A DNA stretch of 28,054 nt from IMG/VR virus record IMGVR_UViG_3300046468_000079, positions 1-28,054 of that record. One strand, 5' to 3'. Positions 17,319 to 24,072 of the stretch are shown in pieces (position 1 is the stretch's first letter; each line of letters starts with the position of its first letter). This DNA is from a virus. The notes beneath the pieces are model-generated. The model searched no databases and was not told where the DNA came from. It worked only from the letters and a program-made list of their open reading frames with translations. The position numbers and the translations under genes are program-made.

Positions 17319-17696
17319 ATGTGGTTGAGTGCAATAAAACTTGCAATGAATGCTGGTTCTCATGTATATAAAAAAAGACAGCAAACAAAAATGTTAATGG
17401 CTGATGCACAAATGCGTCATGCTGAAAAAATGAGCAGTGGTGAACTTGAATATAAAGCGAAAATTATTGAGAGCAATGATAACGGTTGGAAAGACGAATT
17501 TGTATTGGTGCTTGTATCTTTGCCTATGCTTTTATTGGGTTGGTCTGTTTTTTCTGACGATCCAGAAATACGTAATAAATTAGATTTATTTTTTGAGTAT
17601 TTTAAAAATTTACCTTATTGGTATCAAGCAATTTTTATCGGTGTAGTATCTGCGATCTATGGATTAAAAGGTGCTGATATTATGAGGAAGAAATGA
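17319..17696 (+). CDS. Holin-type membrane protein
   Basis: 125 residues: a cytoplasmic basic, helical first half (QQTKMLMADAQMRHAEKMSS, GELEYKAKI) and two hydrophobic segments at ~62-78 (VLVLVSLPMLLLGWSVF) and ~100-117 (YWYQAIFIGVVSAIYGLKG). It resembles, from memory, the GTA_holin_3TM group found in marine phages. It follows the endolysin by one base and overlaps the next gene by 4 nt. Probable function: inner-membrane hole releasing the M15 endolysin. Confidence 0.75.
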   Translation: MWLSAIKLAMNAGSHVYKKRQQTKMLMADAQMRHAEKMSSGELEYKAKIIESNDNGWKDEFVLVLVSLPMLLLGWSVFSDDPEIRNKLDLFFEYFKNLPYWYQAIFIGVVSAIYGLKGADIMRKK

Positions 17697-18055
17697 AAAT
17701 TTCTGAAAACACTTCGGTATCAATGCCAATACGTAATATGGCTATGATAATTTTTGGTGTAGTAGCAGGTGTAATTGCATACACTGAACTTACAGGTAGG
17801 TTAACATCATTAGAAACTTCTAGAGAATTATTTGAAAATGATTTGCTTAAAAAATCTGAGCAAGTACCTACTGACCAGGAGCAGCACTTTTTATTAGAAG
17901 ATCTTTATAAAACTGTAGAGAAACTACAATCAACTCAAGAGATGAATATGACTAATAAAGTCAATATAGAATTTTTAAAATCACAACTTGAAAAAGCGTT
18001 AAATGATATTGAACATTTAAAAGATAAGGTTAGAGCAAATGGGAAATCTTACTGA
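17693..18055 (+). CDS. Membrane-anchored coiled-coil lysis-block protein
   Basis: 120 residues: short N-terminus SENTSVSMPIRN, one transmembrane helix (~15-32, MAMIIFGVVAGVIAYTEL) and a long coiled coil to the end (~34-117). The topology would suit an inner-membrane spanin or a holin regulator, but there is no outer-membrane lipoprotein partner that I can identify. The opening sequence is one I associate with marine phage lysis regions. It overlaps the next gene by 17 nt. Confidence 0.65.
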   Translation: MKISENTSVSMPIRNMAMIIFGVVAGVIAYTELTGRLTSLETSRELFENDLLKKSEQVPTDQEQHFLLEDLYKTVEKLQSTQEMNMTNKVNIEFLKSQLEKALNDIEHLKDKVRANGKSY

Positions 18056-18257
18056 AGTAGTAATAGCTTTACTTATGATTGTTAATGGAGAAATCAAAGA
18101 ACATAGAATACAAGATACTATGTCTGATTGTTTAAAAGGTAAACGTATAGCTAATAGAGAAGTTAATAATAATATTGAATATCAATGTATAAAATCTATG
18201 GCTGAAATAGAAATCTACATGGGATCTAAATCTATTAAAAAACTTATATTAGAATAA
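18039..18257 (+). CDS. Small protein with hydrophobic N-terminus
   Basis: 72 residues starting MGNLTEVVIALLMIVNGEIK, a short hydrophobic stretch, then a basic region with two Cys (SDCLKGKRIA; IEYQCIKSM). The design parallels the small Cys protein at 15957, so the two may be distant relatives or do similar jobs at the envelope. It starts inside the 3' end of the preceding gene. Function unknown; it is probably part of the lysis operon. Confidence 0.55.
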   Translation: MGNLTEVVIALLMIVNGEIKEHRIQDTMSDCLKGKRIANREVNNNIEYQCIKSMAEIEIYMGSKSIKKLILE

Positions 18258-18258
18258 T

Positions 18259-18471
18259 ATGTGGTGTGTAATCTGGAAACAGAAAGATCTATATAAAATG
18301 TTTACAAATGTAATATTTGAATCTGAAAAGAAAGCTACTGAATTTAAGAATCAACAGAAGTCTATGCGAAAAGCTCACGATTGTAGAGCTGTACCCTATA
18401 TGTACAGTTATTTTAATGGAATGGCTAATTTAGACCATTTAAATAGCTCTGAGAAGCCACAGGATAGCTAA
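18259..18471 (+). CDS. Small hypothetical protein, last gene of the rightward block
   Basis: 70 residues: a beta-like start (MWCVIWKQKDLYKMFTNVIF), a charged helix (ESEKKATEFKNQQKSMRKAH) and a Tyr/Asn-rich tail. One base separates it from the previous stop, which supports translation in the same operon. No motif recognised. It ends 56 nt before the stop of the convergent early gene; I see no strong terminator in that gap, only one TTCGGTATC motif at 18482. Confidence 0.5.
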   Translation: MWCVIWKQKDLYKMFTNVIFESEKKATEFKNQQKSMRKAHDCRAVPYMYSYFNGMANLDHLNSSEKPQDS

Positions 18472-18527
18472 ATAGACCACATTCGGTATCATTGGGTATA
18501 ATATATTTAAAGGCTGTGTGCGTAGCT

Positions 18528-18800
18528 CTATGACAGTTTATTGCCTGTTTCAACAAAATGTTCTGATTCTAGCTCAGCTAAAGCTCCACGCATTAAATCT
18601 ATAGCAAATTTCTTATTATTATAGTTAGATGCTATCTGCATTACATTAGATACCAAAGCAACTTGAGCTGCATCTATGTTATTACCTTTAAGTAAATCAA
18701 TTGTTACAGTATCAGCAATATTATCAAACAAATTTATTACTTCTTTGTTAGATACTTTTCTTGATTTAAATATATCTCTTAAGCATATTATTGTTTTCAT
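18528..18800 (-). CDS. Small helical hypothetical protein, last gene of the leftward block
   Basis: 90 residues, helical: RDIFKSRKVSNKEVINLFDN, then a VTIDLLKGNNIDAAQVALVS helix and an Ala/Glu-rich end. No known motif; not membrane-bound. It is separated from SSB by the ~300-nt gap 18801-19105, so it may have its own promoter or leader. A TTCGGAA motif lies 21 nt before its start codon on the opposite strand. Function unknown. Confidence 0.55.
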   Translation of the reverse strand: MKTIICLRDIFKSRKVSNKEVINLFDNIADTVTIDLLKGNNIDAAQVALVSNVMQIASNYNNKKFAIDLMRGALAELESEHFVETGNKLS

Positions 18801-18864
18801 AAGTAAATGTTATTATGAAATTCGGAAGCTTACACCTCACATAAAAAAAAATAATTTAGTGATG

Positions 18865-18896
18865 GGTTGAACTTGATGCAATTATTGTATTCAACC
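18865..18896 (-). terminator. Weak terminator-like hairpin downstream of SSB
   Basis: A 7-bp stem GGTTGAA/TTCAACC with an 18-nt loop. Leftward transcripts would meet nine U residues 13 nt after it (18851-18843). The distance between stem and U-run is too long for a classic intrinsic terminator, so this is tentative. It would end the transcript from YqaJ to SSB. Confidence 0.3.
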
Positions 18897-19000
18897 TTTA
18901 AGTCAAGAACGCACCACTGCAGGACTTTAGCTATAATGAGGACTAGTATCTAATTATATACAGGTTCTAGCTTACCTATTTGTTATCACAAATTTTATAT

Positions 19001-19043
19001 CTGTAGGCGTACTCAATTCAAAGTTTTATTCATACGCCTACAG
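19001..19043. repeat. Perfect 11-bp inverted repeat with 21-nt loop
   Basis: CTGTAGGCGTA (19001-19011) faces TACGCCTACAG (19033-19043). It is GC-richer than its surroundings and lies in non-coding DNA, so it is unlikely to be chance in this AT-rich genome. It could be a dyad operator, a structured RNA stem or an origin element. No U-tract follows on either strand. Confidence 0.6.
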
Positions 19044-19105
19044 TTCACAACAGATGTAGTTACATACTACGTGTTAATTATTAAAAGGTAAATTAACTTA
19101 ACCTA

Positions 19106-19507
19106 TTAAAACTGGTCATCAAAATCATCTGATGGTTTAGACGGCTGTGCTGTCTTTGTACCAGATGGTTTGTCGCCAACCATTCTAATGCTTCCTGTAA
19201 ATCGAGGTACTACAACCTCAGTTACAATTCTGTTTTGATCGTTAGAATCTTTAAACTGTCTAGTTTCTAATTCACCTTCGACATATAATAAAGTTCCACT
19301 CTTACCATATTTTTGCATAGTTTCTGCAAGTCTTGGATCCCATACAACAATCTTATGCCATACAGTTTTTTCTTGCCATTCACCATCTTTAGTCTTGTAC
19401 TTTTTATTAGTAGCTAAAGACAGGTTAGCAAAAGACTCACCTTTTTTAGTTTGTTTTATTTCTGGGTCTGCTCCCAGTCTTCCTATCAACATTACTTTGT
19501 TTATCAT
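19106..19507 (-). CDS. ssb: Single-stranded DNA-binding protein
   Basis: 133 residues with the classic SSB OB-fold opening (MINKVMLIGRLGADPEIKQT, FANLSLATNKKY), the W..VVW block (TVWHKIVVW) and VEGELETRQF. A disordered Pro/Ser linker leads to the acidic tip DDFDDQF, the usual partner-binding tail. An AAAGGAG site 6 nt before the ATG supports this start, although it lies inside the preceding recombinase gene (62-nt overlap). It coats single strands during phage recombination/replication and works with the annealing protein and exonuclease upstream. Confidence 0.95.
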   Translation of the reverse strand: MINKVMLIGRLGADPEIKQTKKGESFANLSLATNKKYKTKDGEWQEKTVWHKIVVWDPRLAETMQKYGKSGTLLYVEGELETRQFKDSNDQNRIVTEVVVPRFTGSIRMVGDKPSGTKTAQPSKPSDDFDDQF

Positions 19508-20003
19508 TGTTTAACTCCTTTGTATTGATTACGGTTATGTTAGTTGGTTTAGCATCAAACTTAGCTTTCATTTCTTGTACATATTTGTTGTTATCAAACA
19601 AACCAAGAAACACATCAGCACTGATACCAAGATGACTAAAACCTTTGGTCATAGCATCTGTCATTGCTTTCTTTGGTGCTTCATCATCTAGTCCACCATT
19701 CTTCTTGTACAATGCTTGTACTGAAGATACTGGGCCAAATTGATTCCATTCTAAGCTAGGTTCTTTTCTGTATCTTATTGTTACTTCTGCAAACACATTT
19801 TTATCTGTGTATGTATAATCAACATGATAAGCCCAACCCAAACCTACTGGACCAAACATACCAGTCATAACTTGTATTTGATACATTGGATCTATAGTAG
19901 TTAGTTCTTTACCACCAAACTTTGTAAATGCTTTTGTGTATTTAGGATTAGTATTTTTTACTTGATCCCATATCCAAAAGTGTTCTTCTTTTCCTGTTCT
20001 CAT
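19446..20003 (-). CDS. Single-strand annealing recombinase (Sak/Rad52-like)
   Basis: 185 residues. The region VSSVQALYKKNGGLDDEAPK, then KAMTDAMTKGFSHLGISADV and FLGLFDNNKYV, is the conserved core of a phage single-strand annealing protein group (Sak/ERF/Rad52-like in broad terms; the exact subfamily is not certain to me). The N-terminal half is beta-rich (GLGWAYHVDYTYTD, FAEVTIRYR). It would anneal complementary strands made by the YqaJ exonuclease. Its start overlaps the upstream stop (TAATG), with AAAGG just before. The last ~20 residues, polar and probably disordered, are read in an overlapping frame over the SSB start. Confidence 0.8.
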   Translation of the reverse strand: MRTGKEEHFWIWDQVKNTNPKYTKAFTKFGGKELTTIDPMYQIQVMTGMFGPVGLGWAYHVDYTYTDKNVFAEVTIRYRKEPSLEWNQFGPVSSVQALYKKNGGLDDEAPKKAMTDAMTKGFSHLGISADVFLGLFDNNKYVQEMKAKFDAKPTNITVINTKELNNDKQSNVDRKTGSRPRNKTN

Positions 20004-20335
20004 TATATACCTTTCTGTGTGTATTGATTATTAATATGAGTTTTACTTACTACATAAACATATGCAGAACGCTTACTAGCATTCTTACGTTTATCTTTTC
20101 TTTCTATCTTATCTTGTTTATATAGTTCAGTTACTCTTGGTCTTACAGTAAATGAAGACAACCCTAATAAATCAGCTACTTCATCTGCTGTTGCTCCAAA
20201 GTTACCTTTGTTTGCAATAACATTAAATACTTTAGCTCTTATAGTATCAGCACCTTCTTTTAATAGTTCGGCAGCTTCTACTGAAGTATCAACTTTCTGA
20301 CTGCCTGGTGAGTAAGGGTATGATTTCTCTACCAT
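20003..20335 (-). CDS. Winged-helix DNA-binding protein
   Basis: 110 residues. The N-terminal tag SYPYSPGSQKVDTSVEAAEL is a signature I know from a family of small phage winged-helix proteins. It is followed by a helix-turn-helix (NFGATADEVADLLGLSSFTV, then RPRVTELYKQDKIER) and a basic wing ending YVYVV. A good AAAGGAG site supports the start at 20335, inside the exonuclease gene (47-nt overlap). Placed between exonuclease and annealase, it may regulate or assist recombination; this is an inference from linkage. Confidence 0.78.
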   Translation of the reverse strand: MVEKSYPYSPGSQKVDTSVEAAELLKEGADTIRAKVFNVIANKGNFGATADEVADLLGLSSFTVRPRVTELYKQDKIERKDKRKNASKRSAYVYVVSKTHINNQYTQKGI

Positions 20336-20912
20336 TGTTATGCTCCTTTATCTGTTCGTTAAAATTATTAAAGTCAACAAAATCTGGTGGTGGTGTTTTG
20401 GTTTGTACCAAATGCCAAAACAATATTTCAGCAGATTCTAATTGATTTTGAAATTCTTTATCTGGTGTTACTTCAACAAGTCCCCATTTCATATTACCAA
20501 AGAACATAGATAAATACATTTTGTCTGCACCATATATCATAAGGTAATGCTGTATTTGTGCTTTGTATTTTTCTGCTGTTTTGATTTCATTAGTAAAAGC
20601 ATTGGTATGTTTACATTCTAGTAAAGCTTTTTTTTCTTGAAGGACACCATCTATATTGCAATACATAAATGGATATTTTTTAGATTTGATAAATACTTGT
20701 TCACCTACAACTTTAATACCTGTTTGTTTTTCAAACCAGCGAATATTAAAGTCTTCGGTATGCACTCCCATTTGTACTGGTAAAACATTTGAGAGATCAT
20801 CTGATTCTTTCTCTCCAATTTTTTCTAGATACAAATCGTGCCAGTCACCATTGTAAAGCCTGGTGGCATCTGATCCACCAATACCTGTCTTACGATCAAA
20901 GTCTTTGTTCAT
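20289..20912 (-). CDS. YqaJ-type recombination exonuclease
   Basis: 207 residues with the YqaJ/lambda-exonuclease-like nuclease elements in order: GIGGSDATRLY (10-20), E53 in GVHTEDFNIRWFEKQTG, D88 in NIDGVL, the E99-x-K101 pair in LECKH, and Q119 in KYKAQIQHYLMIYGADKMYL. These are the metal-binding and catalytic positions of the PD-(D/E)XK fold. It would chew 5' ends to expose 3' strands for the annealing protein. A 3-nt overlap couples it to the small gene at 20909. All key residues are present. Confidence 0.9.
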   Translation of the reverse strand: MNKDFDRKTGIGGSDATRLYNGDWHDLYLEKIGEKESDDLSNVLPVQMGVHTEDFNIRWFEKQTGIKVVGEQVFIKSKKYPFMYCNIDGVLQEKKALLECKHTNAFTNEIKTAEKYKAQIQHYLMIYGADKMYLSMFFGNMKWGLVEVTPDKEFQNQLESAEILFWHLVQTKTPPPDFVDFNNFNEQIKEHNNGREIIPLLTRQSES

Positions 20913-21088
20913 TTATTCTTCCTTTCAATGTCTTCTATCATGTTGTGTATTTCGGTATAAATCCATTTAAGTTCTTGTACACCTAACAATGCTGCAATTT
21001 CTGTAATTGCATTCATTCTTTTTTGTTGTAAAGCTTGATGTTTATTTCTTGAATGTATTTCTTGTATTGCTTCATCTTGTTCTGCCAT
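20909..21088 (-). CDS. Small helical hypothetical protein
   Basis: A 59-residue gene: it begins MAEQDEAIQEIHSRNKHQAL and ends IHNMIEDIERKNK. AGGAG lies 6 nt before the ATG and the stop overlaps the exonuclease start as ATGA, so it is very likely translated. It is predicted all-helical and charged, with no known motif. The start lies 17 nt inside the gene upstream. Possibly an accessory of the exonuclease. Confidence 0.7.
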   Translation of the reverse strand: MAEQDEAIQEIHSRNKHQALQQKRMNAITEIAALLGVQELKWIYTEIHNMIEDIERKNK

Positions 21089-21380
21089 CTTTACTCCTGT
21101 ATATATTTCGGAAGCTTAAACCTACACGAGTTGCACCCTTTCGTTTTATGTCTTCCCATTTCTTTTTTTCTTGTTGATTGTGTTTTCTTCTAAGACTATC
21201 TAATTGTTTTAATATCTTTGGATCTATTTTACCTGCAAACAATTTGGTAGCAAAGTCTGTATATATATTATCATCATACTCAATATTTTTATAAAATTTA
21301 AGCAATGACATATACCAAGCTTGTTGTCTAACGTGATAAGGTGTGTAGTCTATTTCAACTTTTGGTTTCTGTTTTTTCAT
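21072..21380 (-). CDS. Basic hypothetical protein
   Basis: 102 residues, strongly basic at both ends (MKKQKPKVEI; KKKWEDIKRKGATRVGLSFR and a C-terminal RSKDGRTR), with an aromatic helical middle (YHVRQQAWYMSLLKFYKNIE). The charge suggests nucleic-acid contact, but no family is recognised. It overlaps both neighbours (26 nt upstream, 17 nt downstream), so it is part of the compact early operon. Confidence 0.6.
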   Translation of the reverse strand: MKKQKPKVEIDYTPYHVRQQAWYMSLLKFYKNIEYDDNIYTDFATKLFAGKIDPKILKQLDSLRRKHNQQEKKKWEDIKRKGATRVGLSFRNIYRSKDGRTR

Positions 21381-21666
21381 TTGTAGATGTTCCTTCTCCT
21401 AAACCTTCTAGTGCTGCTTTAACTTTAATTTTATCTGCATCTAATTCTTTAAATTCAGATTTAATTTTTGTTAAATAATGTACAGCGTCTAACAGTTCTT
21501 CGATTGTTTCATCTACCCATTCGGAAGTAGGTCTTTTGTTATCTGACATAGTCTTCCCAAACTTTTCCATACCTTGTACATGTCTATCAATAGTTTTTTT
21601 GATTACATCATTTACAATTGGATCGTCTGTTATGTCACCAGGATTAAAGTCTGGATTAATTGTCAT
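21355..21666 (-). CDS. MazG-like nucleotide pyrophosphohydrolase, tentative
   Basis: 103 residues. The stretch IDRHVQGMEKFGKTMSDNKR followed by SEWVDETIEELLDAVHYLTK matches, from memory, small phage MazG-like proteins whose EE..D helix binds magnesium and a nucleotide. The C-terminal ~35 residues are charged and Thr/Glu-rich. If correct, it would hydrolyse NTPs or a signalling nucleotide. GAGG precedes the start, which overlaps the regulator gene by 11 nt. The helical motif is suggestive, not conclusive. Confidence 0.55.
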   Translation of the reverse strand: MTINPDFNPGDITDDPIVNDVIKKTIDRHVQGMEKFGKTMSDNKRPTSEWVDETIEELLDAVHYLTKIKSEFKELDADKIKVKAALEGLGEGTSTNEKTETKS

Positions 21667-21898
21667 GTTTTACCTCTTTTATTTTTATTACAATTTCGGC
21701 ATTTAGTGCTTCTGCCCAACAACAGAATAACCAGCCACTTGGTTTTCTTATACCACACTCCCATTTTGATACAAGTCCCTTAGCTACTCCTAATATTTCA
21801 TCCATTTCTAATTGTGATATACCCATATTTTTTCTTATCTTAACAAATTGGGGTATCACTTGATTATGAAATTGTTCACCTAGTGCCTTATTTGTCAT
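21656..21898 (-). CDS. XRE-family helix-turn-helix regulator
   Basis: 80 residues from the ATG at 21898. The alternative is a TTG at 21934 overlapping the upstream stop (TTGA), giving 92 residues; neither start has a good ribosome site. The HTH is clear: RKNMGISQLEMDEILGVAKG, then LVSKWECGIRKPSGWLFCCW. Cro/CI-like DNA binding is expected. It is adjacent to a second XRE protein, so the pair may form a small regulatory switch for early genes. A TTCGGTA motif lies 22 nt before the ATG, on the other strand. Confidence 0.78.
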   Translation of the reverse strand: MTNKALGEQFHNQVIPQFVKIRKNMGISQLEMDEILGVAKGLVSKWECGIRKPSGWLFCCWAEALNAEIVIKIKEVKHDN

Positions 21899-21930
21899 AA
21901 TTACTAGGTATATGTATATTTCGGTAGCTG

Positions 21931-22191
21931 TCAACTACATATAGTAGTGCTGTTCATTACACTATTAGGAATAAAATAACCTAATGGCTTCTTTGTATAT
22001 TCTGCTATTTTACCTAATTTAGTTATTGATACTTTGTTGGTAGCTCTTTCATACTTTTGAATTTGTTGAAAGGTACAACCTGCAGCTTTTGCTAATTCGG
22101 ATTGAGTCATAACTCTATGTTCGAATGTAGTATGTCTAGCATGTTTAATTTGTTTACCAATATAAGTATATAGTTCTTGATCGTTATACAT
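21931..22191 (-). CDS. XRE-family helix-turn-helix regulator, Cro/CI-like
   Basis: 86 residues: an N-terminal YIGKQIKHARHTTFEHRVMT, then the HTH QSELAKAAGCTFQQIQKYER, the usual ATNKVSITKLGKIAEYTKKP segment and PLGYFIP at the end. This is a standard alphaproteobacterial-type Cro/CI domain of full length, without a cleavage/dimer domain. The start overlaps the small gene at 22191 by 1 nt. Probably a repressor of phage transcription. No integrase is in the window, so lysogeny cannot be claimed. Confidence 0.85.
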   Translation of the reverse strand: MYNDQELYTYIGKQIKHARHTTFEHRVMTQSELAKAAGCTFQQIQKYERATNKVSITKLGKIAEYTKKPLGYFIPNSVMNSTTICS

Positions 22192-22325
22192 TATTTACCT
22201 GCTTTCCATTTTGGGTATTTAGTATTTAATATAACTAACAATCTAGCAAATGCTGTTACACCATTTTTATCATTCATAAAAATTCCAGCTTTTACTAAAT
22301 CTTTAAATAATTTATTTACTAACAT
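22191..22325 (-). CDS. Small basic hypothetical protein (44 aa)
   Basis: A 44-residue gene: start MLVNKLFKDLVKAGIFMNDK, end YPKWKAGK. It is linked by TAATG overlaps on both sides (stop/start at 22325 and at 22191), and a GGAAAG-rich leader precedes it. This makes translation likely despite its size. Basic, amphipathic; no known family. Confidence 0.65.
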   Translation of the reverse strand: MLVNKLFKDLVKAGIFMNDKNGVTAFARLLVILNTKYPKWKAGK

Positions 22326-22633
22326 TATATATTTCCTTTCCTTCTTGATGCTTCTAATGTTCTCCATATTTCTATTTTCATTTCTGCAGTTTTTCTTTTA
22401 TTTTTTAATTGCAGAAGATCAATATTAAAATCATTAATTTTTTTTATTGAACTTACATAACTTTCGGAAGCGTAATAACTTTCGGTAGCTTTAGACACAG
22501 CTACATCTGATTGAGTTACATAAGCTCCTTTGAAATGTTTAATCATATCTCGCTGATATTCTACCTCTGCCATAAGTTTAGCAAAGGTAGTATCAGTTTC
22601 AGCTAGATAATTGATTTCATTATCTATATCCAT
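22325..22633 (-). CDS. Helical hypothetical protein
   Basis: 102 residues, nearly all helix: INYLAETDTTFAKLMAEVEY, QRDMIKHFKGAYVTQ, then a Ser/Tyr-rich segment and a basic coil (NKRKTAEMKIEIW). I recall phage early proteins opening in the same way, without function. It carries two TTCGG[A/T]A motifs (22463 and 22481) on its non-coding strand, both read as (S/T)-E codon pairs. Gap to the upstream gene is 1 nt. Confidence 0.6.
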   Translation of the reverse strand: MDIDNEINYLAETDTTFAKLMAEVEYQRDMIKHFKGAYVTQSDVAVSKATESYYASESYVSSIKKINDFNIDLLQLKNKRKTAEMKIEIWRTLEASRRKGNI

Positions 22634-22634
22634 A

Positions 22635-23228
22635 TTACTTACTTTCTAATTGTAGAAACTCTTTAGGTGCAGCTACTGGTACACCAGAAGCTTTGAATGT
22701 AGAACCTAAATGTTTCCATACATCTTTTATATCTCTACCAGAATATAAAACATTTTTAGCTTGTTCTTCAAGTAAATCTAAATCATGTTTTACTTTAAAT
22801 TTAGGTAATTTAGATACAGCTAATTCTGTTTCTTGTTTACAAGCTTTAGTTAAATAATGTTCTATATTGTCATATTCTTTAATTTCTATAGACATTCTGT
22901 CATTGTAATTACCTTTCCATCCTCTAATAGAAGACCAAGAGTTCATTCTAGATTCAAGTTTATCACCTGCTGCTCTTTTAGTTGCAAATAATTTAGCTTC
23001 ATAAGATTCTTTTTGCTGTTGAAACTTTCTAAGTTTATCATCAGCTTCTTTAAAAGCTTTTATTTCAGCTTTAATACCTAGCTTTTCAACAAATGATTTG
23101 TAATTTTTATCAGTTTGTTTTTGAGTAGCAGCTTCTATTTCTGAGTTTATATTTTGTCTTCTGTGTCTAAACTTATCTGCAATAAGTTGATCAAGATAGT
23201 TTAGTTCATTACTTCTTATTGGTTTCAT
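22635..23228 (-). CDS. Coiled-coil rich hypothetical protein
   Basis: 197 residues from the ATG at 23228, preceded by GAAAGG; a longer reading from a TTG at 23285 lacks support. The N-terminus is RSNELNYLDQLIADKFRHRR. Charged coils follow (~45-85, EADDKLRKFQQQKESYEAKL), with a Trp-containing middle (NSWSSIRGWKGNYND) and a helical C-terminus. No enzyme motif or membrane segment. Possibly a DNA- or virion-assembly-related scaffold-type protein, but I cannot assign it. Confidence 0.65.
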   Translation of the reverse strand: MKPIRSNELNYLDQLIADKFRHRRQNINSEIEAATQKQTDKNYKSFVEKLGIKAEIKAFKEADDKLRKFQQQKESYEAKLFATKRAAGDKLESRMNSWSSIRGWKGNYNDRMSIEIKEYDNIEHYLTKACKQETELAVSKLPKFKVKHDLDLLEEQAKNVLYSGRDIKDVWKHLGSTFKASGVPVAAPKEFLQLESK

Positions 23229-23331
23229 CTTTACCTTTCTTTTTTGTTTTAGTTGTTTTAGTGGTAACAGTTTTTTGATTAGCAAAACTATTTACCCATT
23301 TAGTGTACTCTCTTTTTTCTTTAGGTGTCAT
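23209..23331 (-). CDS. Tiny basic protein (40 aa)
   Basis: It reads MTPKEKREYTKWVNSFANQK and ends in a Lys/Thr-rich tail (KGKDETNKK). The start overlaps the upstream stop as ATGA and the end overlaps the next gene by 20 nt, the same coupling seen throughout this operon. Highly basic tail, so nucleic-acid or protein binding is possible. Very short, so confidence is moderate. Confidence 0.5.
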   Translation of the reverse strand: MTPKEKREYTKWVNSFANQKTVTTKTTKTKKKGKDETNKK

Positions 23332-23747
23332 TTCTCTACACCTAATCTTTCAAAGATATTTTCTTTTTTATCTTTAAAAACATTACCAGACTTTGATTCA
23401 TCACTATATTCTGAATGTGTGTAATCAGCACTATCATCAAAGTCACCTGTTTCTGTATTAATGGTAAGTGTACCATTGACAGAATACTCACCTGCAAATG
23501 AATACCATTGATTTAATCTACCTTCATCAGCATAAACTAATGCTTCAAAGTTGTCGTCATCAAAGTCTTCATCTTCATCAAGATCTAAAGTTTTAGCCCA
23601 ATCTACTGTAACAGATTTATCATCTGCATAAAATACTGGTCTATCAAATGATCCTTCATCATTACCACCAGAATATTCTATTTCTACTTTAGTAATACCT
23701 TGTGTATGTAATGCTCTTAGTACGTCTTCAATTGTCTTGTCCGACAT
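23328..23747 (-). CDS. Acidic DUF6878-like protein
   Basis: 139 residues, very acidic (LDEDEDFDDDNFEALV and TGDFDDSADYTHSEYSDESK). The N-terminal pattern VLRALHTQGITKVEIEYSGG followed by NDEGSF resembles DUF6878-type proteins carried by alphaproteobacterial phages and mobile elements. It overlaps the DUF6915-like gene by 20 nt; the two families are often neighbours as I remember them. Function unknown; the acidity could suit DNA mimicry, which is speculation. Confidence 0.6.
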   Translation of the reverse strand: MSDKTIEDVLRALHTQGITKVEIEYSGGNDEGSFDRPVFYADDKSVTVDWAKTLDLDEDEDFDDDNFEALVYADEGRLNQWYSFAGEYSVNGTLTINTETGDFDDSADYTHSEYSDESKSGNVFKDKKENIFERLGVEK

Positions 23748-24072
23748 TTCTATAACCTTTCATTGTCCATTTGGTTGGCTTGATTAAAATTGCCCAATCG
23801 TAAAAACTTGGGATCCAACCCATGTCTTCAACGATATGTCTTTCTGCAATTAATCTGACAGGAACCATTTTACCATCAGAATTTTTTATTGATGTGCCAA
23901 ACTTTTGTTCGGCAGCAAAACAACCTTCAGCGTGATGTCGCAAAGCTCTATGACTCCAGTGTGCAATAATCTTTTTTGATTCGTCAAACCAGTCATGAAT
24001 AGGTTGGTAGTCTTCTGGTTTACCACCCCATTTTTTAACTGATGATACCGAATGATAATAACAATTAGCCAT
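23728..24072 (-). CDS. DUF6915-like protein
   Basis: 114 residues from the ATG at 24072, which has AAGGAG 4 nt upstream (the frame is open to 24123). The sequence is strongly patterned: NCYYHSVSSVKKWGGKPEDY, HDWFDESKKIIAHWSHRALR, HHAEGCFAAEQKFG, PVRLIAERHIVEDMGWIPSF, DWAILIKP. The AHWSHRALRHHAEG segment with its His residues is the mark of DUF6915, seen in phages and mobile elements. The conserved His could bind metal; no activity is known to me. It overlaps the gene upstream by 8 nt. Confidence 0.75.
   Translation of the reverse strand: MANCYYHSVSSVKKWGGKPEDYQPIHDWFDESKKIIAHWSHRALRHHAEGCFAAEQKFGTSIKNSDGKMVPVRLIAERHIVEDMGWIPSFYDWAILIKPTKWTMKGYRNVGQDN

Larger units (their letters stand above)
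18801..19105. other. Gene-free gap with inverted repeats between SSB and the last early gene
   Basis: I see no convincing gene here. The gap holds three inverted repeats: GGTTGAA/TTCAACC (18865-18871 and 18890-18896), the 11-bp pair described separately at 19001-19043, and GTTAATT/AATTAAC (19073-19079 and 19091-19097). A run of nine A (18843-18851) becomes a U-tract for leftward transcripts, 13 nt after the first hairpin. Candidate roles are transcription end for the SSB operon, a small RNA, or a replication origin; none is proved. Confidence 0.45.

Noticed and set aside
18497-18502. TATAAT box in the convergent gap as a promoter
   Set aside because: No acceptable -35 box at the right distance, and a + strand promoter here would run into the antisense of the early block.
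18932-18937. TATAAT in the gap after SSB as a promoter
   Set aside because: No -35 match at 16-18 nt; such words are expected by chance in AT-rich DNA.
23229-23285. N-terminal extension of the coiled-coil gene from a TTG
   Set aside because: The ATG at 23228 has a good ribosome site, while the extension overlaps the tiny 40-aa gene in another frame.
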